Shown here one piece after another: positions 1 through 9,413 of a stretch of 64,000 bases of DNA; position 1 is the stretch's first letter, and each line of letters opens with the position of its first letter. The notes under the pieces are model-generated. The model was not told the origin of the DNA. It did not search any database and saw nothing but the letters and a program-made list of their open reading frames with translations. The position numbers and the translations under genes are program-made. The DNA comes from JALUUH01 sp964636675 (GTDB taxonomy: Bacteria; Pseudomonadota; Gammaproteobacteria; S012-40), in assembly GCA_964636675.1 (NCBI GenBank), contig CAZWUO010000001.1, positions 3,390 to 67,389 of the forward strand, given 5' to 3'.

Positions 1-1196
1 AAATATTATTATCCAATGCATCTGATTATTATCGACGATTAGGTTTAACTAAGACTGCTAGCCAAGAACAAATTAAAGCGCACTACCAAATATTATTCAA
101 ACTTTTTCAGCCGGATCAAGAAAAAGATGCTGGACAATGGAATGAATCTTTCACTATAAAAATAAACCAAGCTTATGTTTCTTTACGTGAAAAAAATAAA
201 CGAGATGCCTATGATTATTTTCTTGATTCTTTAGAAATTGTTGAGCTTGACCAAGAAGTTGAAGTTGATCAAGGATCCGTATCTGTTTCAGATATTTCGG
301 ATAAGCTTCCATTAAAGCTTGAAGCAGGGGATGCGAATAAAACTTTCTTATCTGTCGTTAAGAATAATATGTACATGATCATTGCGACTGTGATTTTTAT
401 GATTATCGGGGTTGTAAGTGTGGTGTTAGCTCCTTCGCTGTTTGATTTACAACCAAATCAGTTTGTGGATAAGCAACGCGACGGATCTTTAATGAACGCT
501 CCCACGGAAAATATTCCTCTTTCCCCGACTGATGAGCATGATATCAATCGGATAGATACTGTCCTAAATAGTGACCTCGAATTTGGAGAACCAAAGGTAT
601 TTGATGGGTCGGCAGGTTCGAATTCACCGATTACAAATTTCATTAATGAAAATATTAATTCTACGACGCTGAATAAATCCGCGCAAGAAAAACCCCCAGG
701 GTTTAAGATTCGCAATAATATTCTTTCTCAACAAACCACGACTCTGTCGACAGAAAAACTCGGATCCTTAAAAACGAACGAACAAGTTAAAAAACTCGAG
801 ACAGTGAAGCAAAACACCGTTAAAGTTATACCGAAAAAAGAGCTTGATGCCATGATGAGCCTGTTTTATCAGTCTTATAAAGAAGGTGATTTAAAAGAAT
901 TTATTCGTTTGTTTTATAAAAGCGCGATCACGAATGATCGCAAGAACAGAGTTGGGATTGCCAAAGATTATTCTCGACTTTTTAGTTCTACTGATAAACG
1001 CAGTATTAACATCGAAAATCTCGAATGGAATACGGTGGGTAATAAAGCAGTAGGAATTGGAGACTTTATCGTTAGGACAGTTAAGACTGGGGACACCGAA
1101 ACAAAGAGTTTTGAAGGCACAATTAGACTCGTTGTGCTTAAAGAAAGAGGCAAAATAAGATTTAAAGAAATGTACCATGCTTACAGTGAAGATTGA
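1..1196 (+). CDS. Membrane J-domain-like protein with C-terminal NTF2-like region (5' partial)
   Basis: The reading frame is open from the window edge (first full codon at base 3), so the true start lies upstream. The first ~75 visible residues resemble a DnaJ J-domain (YYRRLGL..., then a final helix with NKRDAYDYF). The HPD tripeptide that stimulates DnaK ATPase is replaced by QPD (LFQPDQEKD). A hydrophobic membrane segment follows at about 369-430. Next comes a low-complexity linker. The C-terminal ~110 residues (LDAMMSLFYQSYKEGDLKEF onward) have the size and pattern of an NTF2/SnoaL-like alpha+beta domain. It heads a same-strand group with a TPR protein, a FecR-like protein and an O-antigen ligase, suggesting a role in envelope polysaccharide assembly. 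The function is inferred from context only. Loss of the HPD histidine argues against ordinary DnaK co-chaperone activity. Confidence 0.7.
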   Translation, partial: ILLSNASDYYRRLGLTKTASQEQIKAHYQILFKLFQPDQEKDAGQWNESFTIKINQAYVSLREKNKRDAYDYFLDSLEIVELDQEVEVDQGSVSVSDISDKLPLKLEAGDANKTFLSVVKNNMYMIIATVIFMIIGVVSVVLAPSLFDLQPNQFVDKQRDGSLMNAPTENIPLSPTDEHDINRIDTVLNSDLEFGEPKVFDGSAGSNSPITNFINENINSTTLNKSAQEKPPGFKIRNNILSQQTTTLSTEKLGSLKTNEQVKKLETVKQNTVKVIPKKELDAMMSLFYQSYKEGDLKEFIRLFYKSAITNDRKNRVGIAKDYSRLFSSTDKRSINIENLEWNTVGNKAVGIGDFIVRTVKTGDTETKSFEGTIRLVVLKERGKIRFKEMYHAYSED

Positions 1197-1313
1197 TGAC
1201 AGTTTGCCTCGTTTTCATCTCACTATCACTTAATCAGAGGTTGCCTTATTAATTAGGATACGATAATTATGTTGATTTTTATGAATGCATACCACGGTGA
1301 CCCTTGTTAAGGC

Positions 1314-2558
1314 TTGAATCGAAATTTGCTTAAAGTTTACCCTTTTGTTTTTTTTCTGTTGTGTACAGTATTAGTTTGGCGTGTCATTTCTCTTGGTGTT
1401 TCTGAGTTTTTGAGCGCAGACTCTTCAGTGGATAATATCGACGCGATATTGAGCTGGAATAGTGTAAATCCACAAGCATTACTTGCCAAAGGATTGTCTC
1501 ATTTATCAACTGACAAAGATTCCTTTGAGTTTTATTTAGCAAAATCAATTGTGAGTAATATTTCTGATTCCAGAAGTCTCGTACTGCTCGCGGAGCGGTG
1601 GGCAGAGCGCGGAGATATAGAAAGAGCGAATAAGGCGATGCACTTGTTGGTTAAGTTATATCCGGCAGATATAAGTGTTGGTCTAGCGGCTGCTTCTTAT
1701 TTTTATAGCCGCAGTAAACTCACTGAAGCTTTCCAACATTGGTCACAGGCGATGCTGAGATCAAGTCGTTTTGATTCAGTAATATTTGATTTTATTTATC
1801 CGCAACTCAAACATAAAGAAATGCGAGATGCGGTGATTAATGCATCGAGGGCTGGAAAAAAATGGTGGCCTAGATTTTTTGCTTACGCGATCAAGCAAAA
1901 CGATAATATTGATATTGTAGATGTGTTATACGCTGCAAGATTGGAGTCTGCCAAGCCTGTCAAGCCTTGGGTTCGCAAGCAATATCTCAATTTTCTATTT
2001 AAACATGATAAATGGCAAAAAGCCTATATGGTTTGGTTGTCAGGTTTGGATGAAAAAGAAAGGAAATCTTTAGGTTATTTATACGATGGTGGGTTTGAAA
2101 ATGAATTTAGCTATTACGGATTTTATTGGCATGCCTACAAGAATAAAGCGGCAAAAATAGAACAAACACGGGTGCGCGCTAGCAGTGGCAAGAAGGCTCT
2201 AAAAATCACGTTCTTAAACAAGCCCGTTCCGTTTTATCATGTTCTGCAAATTACTCTCTTACGACCGGGCAGTTATCTTTTTAAAGGAAAAGTTAAGAAA
2301 GATGGTTTAACGAGCAATCGAGGAATTAATTGGCGCATAAGTTGTAAAGGGCAATCACTATTGGCGCAAAGTATTCGTTTTAACGGGATGGAGCATTGGC
2401 AGTCTTTTGAGGTAGAATTCAAGGTTCCTGAGCAAAAATGCAATGCTCAAGAAATAAGACTCGTCTCAAATGGAAAGAATAAATCAGATTATAAAATAAA
2501 AGGTGCTCTTTGGTTTGATGATTTATCGATCGCTCAAGTGCATCGACCAAATAGATAA
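1314..2558 (+). CDS. Membrane-anchored TPR protein with C-terminal carbohydrate-binding-like domain
   Basis: 414 residues. The start is TTG at 1314, because an in-frame TAA at 1308 rules out anything earlier, and an AAGG ribosome site lies just upstream. A signal anchor spans about residues 8-30. Helical repeats resembling TPRs cover about 55-270. The last ~140 residues form a beta-rich module (GGFENEFSYYGFYWHAY..., ending GALWFDDLSIAQV), the pattern seen in carbohydrate-binding jelly-roll domains of envelope proteins. It is followed 17 bp later by a FecR-like secreted protein and then by an O-antigen ligase. A periplasmic scaffolding or glycan-binding role in polysaccharide export is plausible but inferred. 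I do not recognise a named family. Confidence 0.7.
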   Translation: MNRNLLKVYPFVFFLLCTVLVWRVISLGVSEFLSADSSVDNIDAILSWNSVNPQALLAKGLSHLSTDKDSFEFYLAKSIVSNISDSRSLVLLAERWAERGDIERANKAMHLLVKLYPADISVGLAAASYFYSRSKLTEAFQHWSQAMLRSSRFDSVIFDFIYPQLKHKEMRDAVINASRAGKKWWPRFFAYAIKQNDNIDIVDVLYAARLESAKPVKPWVRKQYLNFLFKHDKWQKAYMVWLSGLDEKERKSLGYLYDGGFENEFSYYGFYWHAYKNKAAKIEQTRVRASSGKKALKITFLNKPVPFYHVLQITLLRPGSYLFKGKVKKDGLTSNRGINWRISCKGQSLLAQSIRFNGMEHWQSFEVEFKVPEQKCNAQEIRLVSNGKNKSDYKIKGALWFDDLSIAQVHRPNR

Positions 2559-2575
2559 TTGTTTAAAGGTTAAAT

Positions 2576-3133
2576 ATGATGAAAAACAAATGGATATGTG
2601 CTTTTTTGTTGGTGTTAACGGCATCGATAGGTATCGCTAATGCTGAAAAAGTGACCGTTGGAGAAATAATTGGTTTGGTAATGCTCAATAATGAAGGTGT
2701 ATTTGTAAAAGTGAATACAGGGATGGAATTAGAAAAAGGTGATCAAATTTATGTGCTTGAAAATTCTTCGGCATTATTATTACAAGGTAGTGATTGTGCA
2801 GCGCGGTTAAATGCCAATGAACTCTTTGAGTTAAATCACTCTGATCTATGCGCAAAAAACTCCAGTTTGATTACGTCCAAAGGGCCTCAATTAGTCGCAG
2901 CGATCGGCTTGGATGAACCTAACTCTGCAACTGGCTTGGATACAGGGGAAGCATCTGAAGACCAAGAAAATTCCGTTGGTGAAGATGGAGCAATATTACC
3001 GGAAAATCAGAGTTTTTTTTCAGGGATTGCAGCGAAACTAGCAATTCCTGCAACCTTAACCGGTGCTGTACTATTTTCAACCATTGCAGGTGGTGGTGGT
3101 ACTGTGCGGCCTGAACCGATTAGTCCAGAATAA
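2576..3133 (+). CDS. Secreted FecR-like small protein with C-terminal hydrophobic segment
   Basis: 185 residues. ATG at 2576 or 2579 follows an AAAGG site. There is a cleavable signal peptide (residues ~1-23, ending IANA). A short beta domain follows (KVTVGEIIGLVML... VNTGMELEKGDQIYV) that matches the N-terminal part of FecR domains. An acidic, serine-rich linker leads to a hydrophobic stretch at about 150-172 and a glycine-rich tail (AGGGGTV). The two cysteines at about 80 and 92 could form a disulfide. It sits between the TPR protein and the Wzy/WaaL-like membrane protein. It lacks the cytoplasmic/TM anti-sigma part of true FecR, so a surface or periplasmic structural role is more likely than signalling. 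Confidence 0.65.
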   Translation: MMKNKWICAFLLVLTASIGIANAEKVTVGEIIGLVMLNNEGVFVKVNTGMELEKGDQIYVLENSSALLLQGSDCAARLNANELFELNHSDLCAKNSSLITSKGPQLVAAIGLDEPNSATGLDTGEASEDQENSVGEDGAILPENQSFFSGIAAKLAIPATLTGAVLFSTIAGGGGTVRPEPISPE

Positions 3134-3174
3134 GTTGTGAGCCAAATACAAGTCGTTACTTAGAATATTCTTTA

Positions 3175-4656
3175 GTGTATGAGTCTGCAAAACTAAGCCG
3201 ATACTCTTTTGGTTTAGTTATTCTTCTTCTCACAGCGCCTCTGTTTCGCGGTGGTAACCGTCCCATCGCTCTTATGTTTATTGAATTGTTGGGAATAGCC
3301 TTGTTATTCCTAATATTTTTTCAGCGGAAACAATTGTCCTCGATGCCGAAATTTTTACGTTATGGTTTAGTTGCTTTTGTTTTAATACCGCTGATCTACT
3401 TAATACCCTTGCCTATTGATTGGTGGGCAGCCCTCCCTGGCAGAGAAGGATTTTATGAAGTGCTTCGTTTATTAGAGGGTGAGAGGGTTTTATTTCATAG
3501 CATATCAATAAATTCTCTTTCTTCTGAGCAATCTTATCTCGCGTTGTTACCCATCATCGCGATTTTTCTGAGCTGCTTTATTTTTAATCAAAAGCAGCTA
3601 TTAAATATTATCAAGTGCTTAATCCTATTAGCAATGTTTCAAGCGATTATAGGGCTTCTGCAATTTAGTACAGCTGTTGATCACTGGATTCGCTTGGGCA
3701 TTGAGACCCATAGTAATAATGCAGTGGGTACCTATCCAAATCGGAATCATTTTTCGGGCTTGCTTGAGATGATTTTACCGCTTTCCATTGCTTATTGGGC
3801 AATGCGTTTTAATCGCCGAATCGGTAAAGAAGGACTGCGGCATTGGCGAATTAGGCTTGCGAGTTTAGCTGATAGTGACGCATTGATAATTGCGGGGATA
3901 GGTATTGTTATTTTATTGCTGATCTTAGGGGTGGTTTTTTCGCGTTCTAGAACAGGTATAGCCCTCGTCATGTTAGGTATCCTGTTATCCGCTATATTGT
4001 TGGCACCAAAAATTAATAAGAAACGAGGATTTCGAGGTATTGCAGTATTAGTGACGCTGGTCATTGTTATTGCTGCGCAAATTGGCCTGATGCCTATTTT
4101 TCAACGATTTGCGGAGCAAGACCCGTTGCTGGACAGTAGATGGACGATCTATAGTGCAACGTTTGACGCTATAAGTACCTATTTCCCGTTAGGCAGTGGA
4201 CCGGGAACCTATCAATCCGTTTTATTGGGCTTTCAGCCAGATAGCATTAGTCATTTTATTAATCACGCCCACAATGATTATTTGGAGTGGATGACTGAAT
4301 TAGGTATTTTTTCCATTTTATTGTTTGTTTTATTTTGCTTCGTTATTTTGCGACAATTTATTCGTTTATTTAACAATAAACACTGGGGTGATTTTCACTA
4401 TTTACAAATGGGTTGCGGCATAGGTATTTTTTTAATGATGTTACATAGTCTTACTGATTATAATTTGAGAATTCCTGCGAATGCACTTATTTTTTCTTTT
4501 TTGGTGGGGGTGTTTTTAAGATCACATAATGAGGGACTAGAGAAGAGAGCCACGCGTAAATTAAGGTTCAAAGCAGACGGTGCACGTATATTACATCAAT
4601 CGGTTAAACCAGATTCCTTGCGTAGCAAAAAAAATCCTTTTCTTGATTCTGACTAA
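3175..4656 (+). CDS. O-antigen ligase / polymerase family membrane protein (Wzy_C)
   Basis: 493 residues, GTG start at 3175. About ten to twelve hydrophobic segments are visible along the length. A large periplasmic loop contains the family hallmarks: FSRSRTGIAL, then LPLGSGPGTYQ and NHAHNDYLEWMTELGI. These define the Wzy_C/WaaL superfamily, which transfers or polymerises lipid-linked glycans in the inner membrane. The C-terminal ~35 residues are basic and cytoplasmic. Ligase, polymerase and protein glycosyltransferase cannot be distinguished from sequence. The neighbouring TPR and FecR-like genes suggest exopolysaccharide or surface-glycan assembly. The gene ends just before a dispersed repeat fragment and converges on spoVR. 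Confidence 0.85.
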   Translation: MYESAKLSRYSFGLVILLLTAPLFRGGNRPIALMFIELLGIALLFLIFFQRKQLSSMPKFLRYGLVAFVLIPLIYLIPLPIDWWAALPGREGFYEVLRLLEGERVLFHSISINSLSSEQSYLALLPIIAIFLSCFIFNQKQLLNIIKCLILLAMFQAIIGLLQFSTAVDHWIRLGIETHSNNAVGTYPNRNHFSGLLEMILPLSIAYWAMRFNRRIGKEGLRHWRIRLASLADSDALIIAGIGIVILLLILGVVFSRSRTGIALVMLGILLSAILLAPKINKKRGFRGIAVLVTLVIVIAAQIGLMPIFQRFAEQDPLLDSRWTIYSATFDAISTYFPLGSGPGTYQSVLLGFQPDSISHFINHAHNDYLEWMTELGIFSILLFVLFCFVILRQFIRLFNNKHWGDFHYLQMGCGIGIFLMMLHSLTDYNLRIPANALIFSFLVGVFLRSHNEGLEKRATRKLRFKADGARILHQSVKPDSLRSKKNPFLDSD

Positions 4657-4660
4657 GTTT

Positions 4661-4700
4661 AACCTAGATTCCGCAGTTGACCACGATGCGGCATCGTTAA
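4661..4700. repeat. Fragment of dispersed repeat family (copy 1)
   Basis: AACCTAGATTCCGCAGTTG followed by GACC and GGCATCGTTAAG matches one end of the full element at 21753-21891. It lies between the convergent O-antigen ligase and spoVR genes. Its TTA provides the complement of the spoVR stop codon at 4697-4699. Confidence 0.75.
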
Positions 4701-6202
4701 GCCGCAATCTCTTTTTTCTGTTCATGGGTTAATTCAACGGCGTTATCCTCGGTAACGGTCTCTAGGCGTACCGTAAACCCCCATAGTCGCGTGAGATGTT
4801 TTATTACCTGATCGACAGTTGCAGCAAGTGGTTTACGGTTGTATTGTTGGTGGCGTAAGGTCAATGCGCGATCGCCACGCATGTCTACATTATACACCTG
4901 AATATTAGGTTCTTGGCTTCCTAGATTATATTGATCCGCAAGTAATGTGCGAATTTGTTGATAGCCTTCATCATTATGAATTGCAGATATTTCGATATTG
5001 CGATTTTTGTCATTGTCTAGAACAGCGAACAGTTTTAAGTCGCGTATCACTTTAGGTGACAAATATTGTGAAATAAAGCTTTCATCTTTAAAATTTCTCA
5101 TGGCAAAGTCCAAAGTATCGATCCAGTCTGTGTTTACTAAATCAGGAAACCATTTTGTATCTTCCTCGGTAGGGTGTTCGCAGATTCGCCTGATATCACT
5201 CATTATCGAAAATCCAAGCGAGTAGGGGTTTATTCCACTATAGTGGGGTGAGTCGAAATCGGGTTGGTAAGTTACATTACTATGTGACTTGAGGAATTCA
5301 ATCATAAAACCATCAGTGACGAGATTTTCATCATAGAGTTGATTTAAAATCGTATAGTGCCAAAATGTTGCCCAACCTTCATTCATCACTTTAGTTTGTT
5401 TTTGTGGATAAAAGTATTGGGATATTTTTCTGACTATGCGTACGATTTCTCTTTGCCAAGGTTCTAGTAGAGGGGCATTTTTTTCGATAAAGTAGAGTAT
5501 GTTTTCCTGAGGTTCTTCTGGGAAACGATCAACTATTTTTTCTTTTTTCTCATTTTCTCGTCTAGGCAACGTGCTCCATAGCTCATTAACCTGAGACTGC
5601 ATATAAACTTCTCGTTCTTTGAGCCTTGCTTGTTCTTCTTTCATGGACACAGGGTGGGGCCGTTTATATCGATCAACTCCGTAGTTCATTAGCGCATGAC
5701 AGGAATCCAATATTTCTTCGACTGCAACTTCGCCATATTTTTCTTCGCAGTCAGTCACAAAGTCCTTGGCAAATACGAGATAATCAATAATCGCATCTGC
5801 GGAAGTCCATTGTTTAAATAAATAGTTGTTTTTAAAAAATGAATTATGTCCATAAGCTGCATGTGCAAGCACAAGTGCTTGCGTCATCATCGAGTTTTCT
5901 TCCATTAAATAGGATATACATGGATTCGAGTTTATAACAATTTCGTAGGCTAAGCCCATTTCTCCGCGACGATACTTTTTCTCCGTGTCCATAAATTGCT
6001 TACCGAAAGACCAGTGGCTATAACCCACCGGCATTCCAACTGAGGAATACGCATCCATCATCTGTTCTGCGGTTATAACTTCTATTTGGTTTGGATAGGT
6101 ATCGAGCTTGAATTTCCGAGCAATCCTCGATATTTCTTGGTCATATCGCTCAATCAACTCGAAGGTCCACTCAGATGTTTCAGATATTGGCTTGTGTGTC
6201 AT
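4697..6202 (-). CDS. ycgB: SpoVR family protein (YcgB)
   Basis: 501 residues, the usual length of proteobacterial YcgB/SpoVR proteins. Recognisable conserved blocks include the N-terminal SEWTFELIERYDQEISRIA, YPNQIEVITAEQMMDAY, GYSHWSFGKQF, the histidine-rich ALVLAHAAYGHNSFFKNN, and PQKQTKVMNEGWATFWHY. It is the third gene of the yeaG-yeaH-ycgB group, whose order is widely conserved and linked to stationary-phase and nitrogen-starvation responses. The molecular function of the family is not established. The start at 6202 gives a 9 bp gap to yeaH. The stop codon falls inside a dispersed repeat fragment, so the extreme C-terminus may have been altered by that insertion. Confidence 0.93.
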   Translation of the reverse strand: MTHKPISETSEWTFELIERYDQEISRIARKFKLDTYPNQIEVITAEQMMDAYSSVGMPVGYSHWSFGKQFMDTEKKYRRGEMGLAYEIVINSNPCISYLMEENSMMTQALVLAHAAYGHNSFFKNNYLFKQWTSADAIIDYLVFAKDFVTDCEEKYGEVAVEEILDSCHALMNYGVDRYKRPHPVSMKEEQARLKEREVYMQSQVNELWSTLPRRENEKKEKIVDRFPEEPQENILYFIEKNAPLLEPWQREIVRIVRKISQYFYPQKQTKVMNEGWATFWHYTILNQLYDENLVTDGFMIEFLKSHSNVTYQPDFDSPHYSGINPYSLGFSIMSDIRRICEHPTEEDTKWFPDLVNTDWIDTLDFAMRNFKDESFISQYLSPKVIRDLKLFAVLDNDKNRNIEISAIHNDEGYQQIRTLLADQYNLGSQEPNIQVYNVDMRGDRALTLRHQQYNRKPLAATVDQVIKHLTRLWGFTVRLETVTEDNAVELTHEQKKEIAA

Positions 6203-6210
6203 ATAACGTT

Positions 6211-7479
6211 CTACGTTTCATTGTTTTTGCTAAAGAGTTCCCGAAAAACAGGATAAATGTCTGCGACATCGTGTAACTGCTGCATCGCAAAATTTGGATA
6301 AGTCGATACTATTTTTTCATACTCATACCACAGGCTTTGGTGGTTTTGCGGGGTTATTTCTACGTATGCAAAATATTGTACTAATGGCATAATGTCCTCT
6401 TCCAAGAGCTTTTTGCACAACGGGGAGTCATCATGCCAATTATCACCATCTGATGCTTGGGCAGCATAAATATTCCATTCCTCTTCCGAGTATCGTTCTT
6501 GTGCGATTTTTTTCATTAAGTGTAATGCGCTCGATACAACTGTTCCACCTGTTTCGCGAGAATAAAAAAAGTCTTCTTCGGATACTTCTTTGGCGATAGT
6601 ATGGTGTGATATGAAGACGAGTTCAATTTTTTCATAATTACGATTTAGAAATAGATAGAGAAGAATAAAGAATTTTTTAGCCATATCCTTCTTTTTTTGA
6701 TCCATAGACCCCGATATATCCATGAGACAAAACATGACTGCCTGGGTTGTTGGTTTTTGGATGTCGACCCTATTGTTATACCGTAAATCAAAAGTGTCGA
6801 TAAAGGGAATCGCATCTCGTTTCCTCTTTAGACCTTCAATTTTTTTTCTTAATTGAATGACCGGTAAATCGTCTTCGGAAGACGATTCTAATAGCAATTC
6901 TAGCTCTTTTTCTGTTTCGATTATTTTTTTTCTATAGGGATTGCGCAGTGCAATTCTGCGAGCTTGGGCACTACGCATTGAACGCAGAATATTAATGTTT
7001 GTAGGTACACCTGATGTAGTGAATCCCGCTCTGGATTTGCTTTTTTCATATATCGTGGAAAGTTTTGTTTTAACCAAGTTTGGAAGTTCAAGATCCTCAA
7101 AGAAAAACTCCATGAACTCTTCTTTACTGAGTTCAAAGACAAAGTCATCAGCACCCTCACCTTGATTCGACGGCTTATTTCCTTGTCCATTTCCTTTGCC
7201 ACCTCTTGGTCTCGGTATTTTATCGCCGGGTACAAAATCATGATTTCCAGGATGGATAATATCTCGTTGGCCGCCTTGGCCATGATATATAGTCGGTTCA
7301 GAAATGTCTTTTGCAGGAATTGAGATTTTTTCACCACTGTCTACGTCAGTGATGCTTCGATTTGCAATGGCGTCAGTGACCGCCTTCTTAATTTGGTTTT
7401 TATAGCGCCGAATAAAACGTTGACGATTTACTGCACTTTTGTTTTTCCCATTAAGACGACGATCAACAAGTCTGTACAC
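6211..7479 (-). CDS. yeaH: YeaH/YhbH family protein (UPF0229) with VWA-like domain
   Basis: The open frame reaches 7521, but GTG at 7479 is preferred. It aligns with the E. coli YeaH N-terminus (VDRRLNGKNKS... against IDRRLNGKNKS), has AAAGG 8 nt upstream, and avoids overlapping yeaG (11 bp gap). This gives 422 residues. Visible features are ISEPTIYHGQGG and IDTFDLRYNNR, a metal-ion-dependent adhesion-like motif (CLMDISGSMDQKKKDMAKKF), and ETGGTVVSSALHLM in the second half, typical of a von Willebrand A-like fold. It is co-transcribed with the kinase yeaG. The family is proposed to act with YeaG in starvation signalling, but its biochemical role is unknown. Confidence 0.93.
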   Translation of the reverse strand: MYRLVDRRLNGKNKSAVNRQRFIRRYKNQIKKAVTDAIANRSITDVDSGEKISIPAKDISEPTIYHGQGGQRDIIHPGNHDFVPGDKIPRPRGGKGNGQGNKPSNQGEGADDFVFELSKEEFMEFFFEDLELPNLVKTKLSTIYEKSKSRAGFTTSGVPTNINILRSMRSAQARRIALRNPYRKKIIETEKELELLLESSSEDDLPVIQLRKKIEGLKRKRDAIPFIDTFDLRYNNRVDIQKPTTQAVMFCLMDISGSMDQKKKDMAKKFFILLYLFLNRNYEKIELVFISHHTIAKEVSEEDFFYSRETGGTVVSSALHLMKKIAQERYSEEEWNIYAAQASDGDNWHDDSPLCKKLLEEDIMPLVQYFAYVEITPQNHQSLWYEYEKIVSTYPNFAMQQLHDVADIYPVFRELFSKNNET

Positions 7480-7490
7480 AGTGTCAACCT

Positions 7491-9413
7491 TTATGAAGAC
7501 TTGCGTACGCGTAAATACCAATCACAAAGTAAACGTACTTGTTTCGAGGTGTAGCCTTTGTCTGACATACGTTGCAAGAAGTCATCGTGCTTTTTCTTAT
7601 CATCAGAGGAAGATTTTGTATTAAATGAGATAACGGGTAAAAGTTCTTCCGTATTAGAGAACATTTTTTTCTCTATGACATTTCTGAGTTTTTCATAGCT
7701 TGTCCAGCTAGGGTTTTTTCCTTTGTTTGCGGCTTTTGCTCGCAGAACAAAGTTTACGATCTCATTCCTAAAATCTTTAGGATTGCTGATTCCTGCTGGT
7801 TTTTCTATTTTTTCCAATTCTTCATTTAGTGCGGATCGACTAAATATTTCCCCGGTATCTGGGTCACGATAGTCTTCGTCTTGAATCCAATAGTCTGCAT
7901 AGGTGACATAGCGGTCAAATATATTTTGACCATACTCTGAATAACTTTCTAGATACGCGGTTTGTATTTCTTTCCCAATAAATCCCACATATTCCCTAGC
8001 GAGATATCCTTTGATAAATGACAAATAACGCTCTTCAATTTCAGAAGAGAATTGTTCTTGTTCTATCTGCTGTTCCAATACATAGAGAAGATGAACCGGA
8101 TTTGCTGCTATCTCCGAGTTATCATAATTAAACACTCGTGATAGTATTTTAAACGCGAAGCGAGTCGATAAACCTGTCATTCCTTCATCAACACCGGCAA
8201 AATCTGTATATTCTTGATAAGATTTTGCATGGGGGTCAGTATCTTTTAAATTTTCTCCATCATAGACTCGCATCTTTGAATAAATATTCGAGTTTTCGGG
8301 CTCTTTCAGGCGAGATAATATGGCAAATTGAGCCATCATTTTGAGTGTATCGGGCGCGCATGGGGCTTGAGAAAGCGAGCTTTCGCGCAAAAGTTTATTG
8401 TAAATTTTGATTTCGTCGGCTACCCGTAAACAGTAAGGGACTTTCACAATATAAATTCGATCAAGAAATGCTTCATTATTTTTATTGTTTCTAAATGTTT
8501 GCCATTCGGATTCATTGGAGTGAGCAAGGACTATTCCATCGAATGGTATAGCACCTAATCCTTCAGTGCCTTTATAGTTACTCTCTTGAGTTGCGGTTAA
8601 CAGAGGATGTAACACTTTAATCGGTGCTTTAAACATCTCGACAAATTCTAATAGACCTTGGTTAGCTAAGCATAGTCCTCCTGAATAGCTATAAGCATCA
8701 GGATCATCCTGTGCATATTCTTCTAGTTTTCGGATATCTACTTTACCTACTAAGCTAGAAATATCTTGGTTGTTTTCATCGCCAGGTTCGGTTTTGGCAA
8801 TTCCCGATTGCAAAAGTATTGATGGCTTGAGCTTAACAATTTTAAATTTGGTAATATCGCCATTAAATTCTTGCAACCTTTTTACAGCCCAGGGTGACAT
8901 CATTCCATTTAGATAGCGACGTGGTATGCCATAATCCTCTTCAAGAATTTCGGCATCCTCTTCTACGGAAAAAAGTCCCAGAGGAGATTCATTGACGGGG
9001 GATCCTTTGATGGCATAGAACGGTGTTACTTCCATCAGTGATTTCAGCTTTTCTGCTAACGAAGATTTTCCACCACCAACAGGGCCTAACAAATATAGAA
9101 TTTGTTTTTTCTCTTCTAAGCCTTGTGCCGAGTGTTTGAAATAAGAAACTATTTTTTCCACCGCGTCTTCCATGCCGTAAAAATCTTTGAATGCCGGATA
9201 AATTTTTATCATGCGATTGGAAAATAATCGGCTCAGCCGTGGATCTGTTCTTGTATCAATAATTTCTGGTTCGCCAATAGCAGCTAACATTCTTTCCGCT
9301 GCGGTAGCATATGCAGAGGAATCAGACTTGCAAAGCGTAAGATACTCCTGAATGGAATATTCTTCTTCTTTGGCTGCATCAAAACGTGTTTGATAATGAT
9401 TGAATATGCTCAT
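7491..9413 (-). CDS. yeaG: PrkA family serine protein kinase / AAA ATPase YeaG
   Basis: 640 residues, matching E. coli YeaG over its whole length (start MSIFNHYQTRFDAAKEEEY, end VRLLCDWYLRVRKSS). The AAA+ part has a Walker A motif (LLGPVGGGKSS, about residue 108-118) and AKTEPGDENNQDIS. The C-terminal PrkA kinase-like part includes KIEKPAGISNPKDFRNEIVNF. ATG at 9413 has a strong AGGAGG 8 nt upstream. In enterobacteria YeaG is a Ser/Thr kinase induced by nitrogen starvation and sigma-S, encoded first in an operon with yeaH. The order yeaG-yeaH-ycgB is preserved here. A palindromic candidate operator lies about 40 bp upstream of the start. Confidence 0.96.
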   Translation of the reverse strand: MSIFNHYQTRFDAAKEEEYSIQEYLTLCKSDSSAYATAAERMLAAIGEPEIIDTRTDPRLSRLFSNRMIKIYPAFKDFYGMEDAVEKIVSYFKHSAQGLEEKKQILYLLGPVGGGKSSLAEKLKSLMEVTPFYAIKGSPVNESPLGLFSVEEDAEILEEDYGIPRRYLNGMMSPWAVKRLQEFNGDITKFKIVKLKPSILLQSGIAKTEPGDENNQDISSLVGKVDIRKLEEYAQDDPDAYSYSGGLCLANQGLLEFVEMFKAPIKVLHPLLTATQESNYKGTEGLGAIPFDGIVLAHSNESEWQTFRNNKNNEAFLDRIYIVKVPYCLRVADEIKIYNKLLRESSLSQAPCAPDTLKMMAQFAILSRLKEPENSNIYSKMRVYDGENLKDTDPHAKSYQEYTDFAGVDEGMTGLSTRFAFKILSRVFNYDNSEIAANPVHLLYVLEQQIEQEQFSSEIEERYLSFIKGYLAREYVGFIGKEIQTAYLESYSEYGQNIFDRYVTYADYWIQDEDYRDPDTGEIFSRSALNEELEKIEKPAGISNPKDFRNEIVNFVLRAKAANKGKNPSWTSYEKLRNVIEKKMFSNTEELLPVISFNTKSSSDDKKKHDDFLQRMSDKGYTSKQVRLLCDWYLRVRKSS

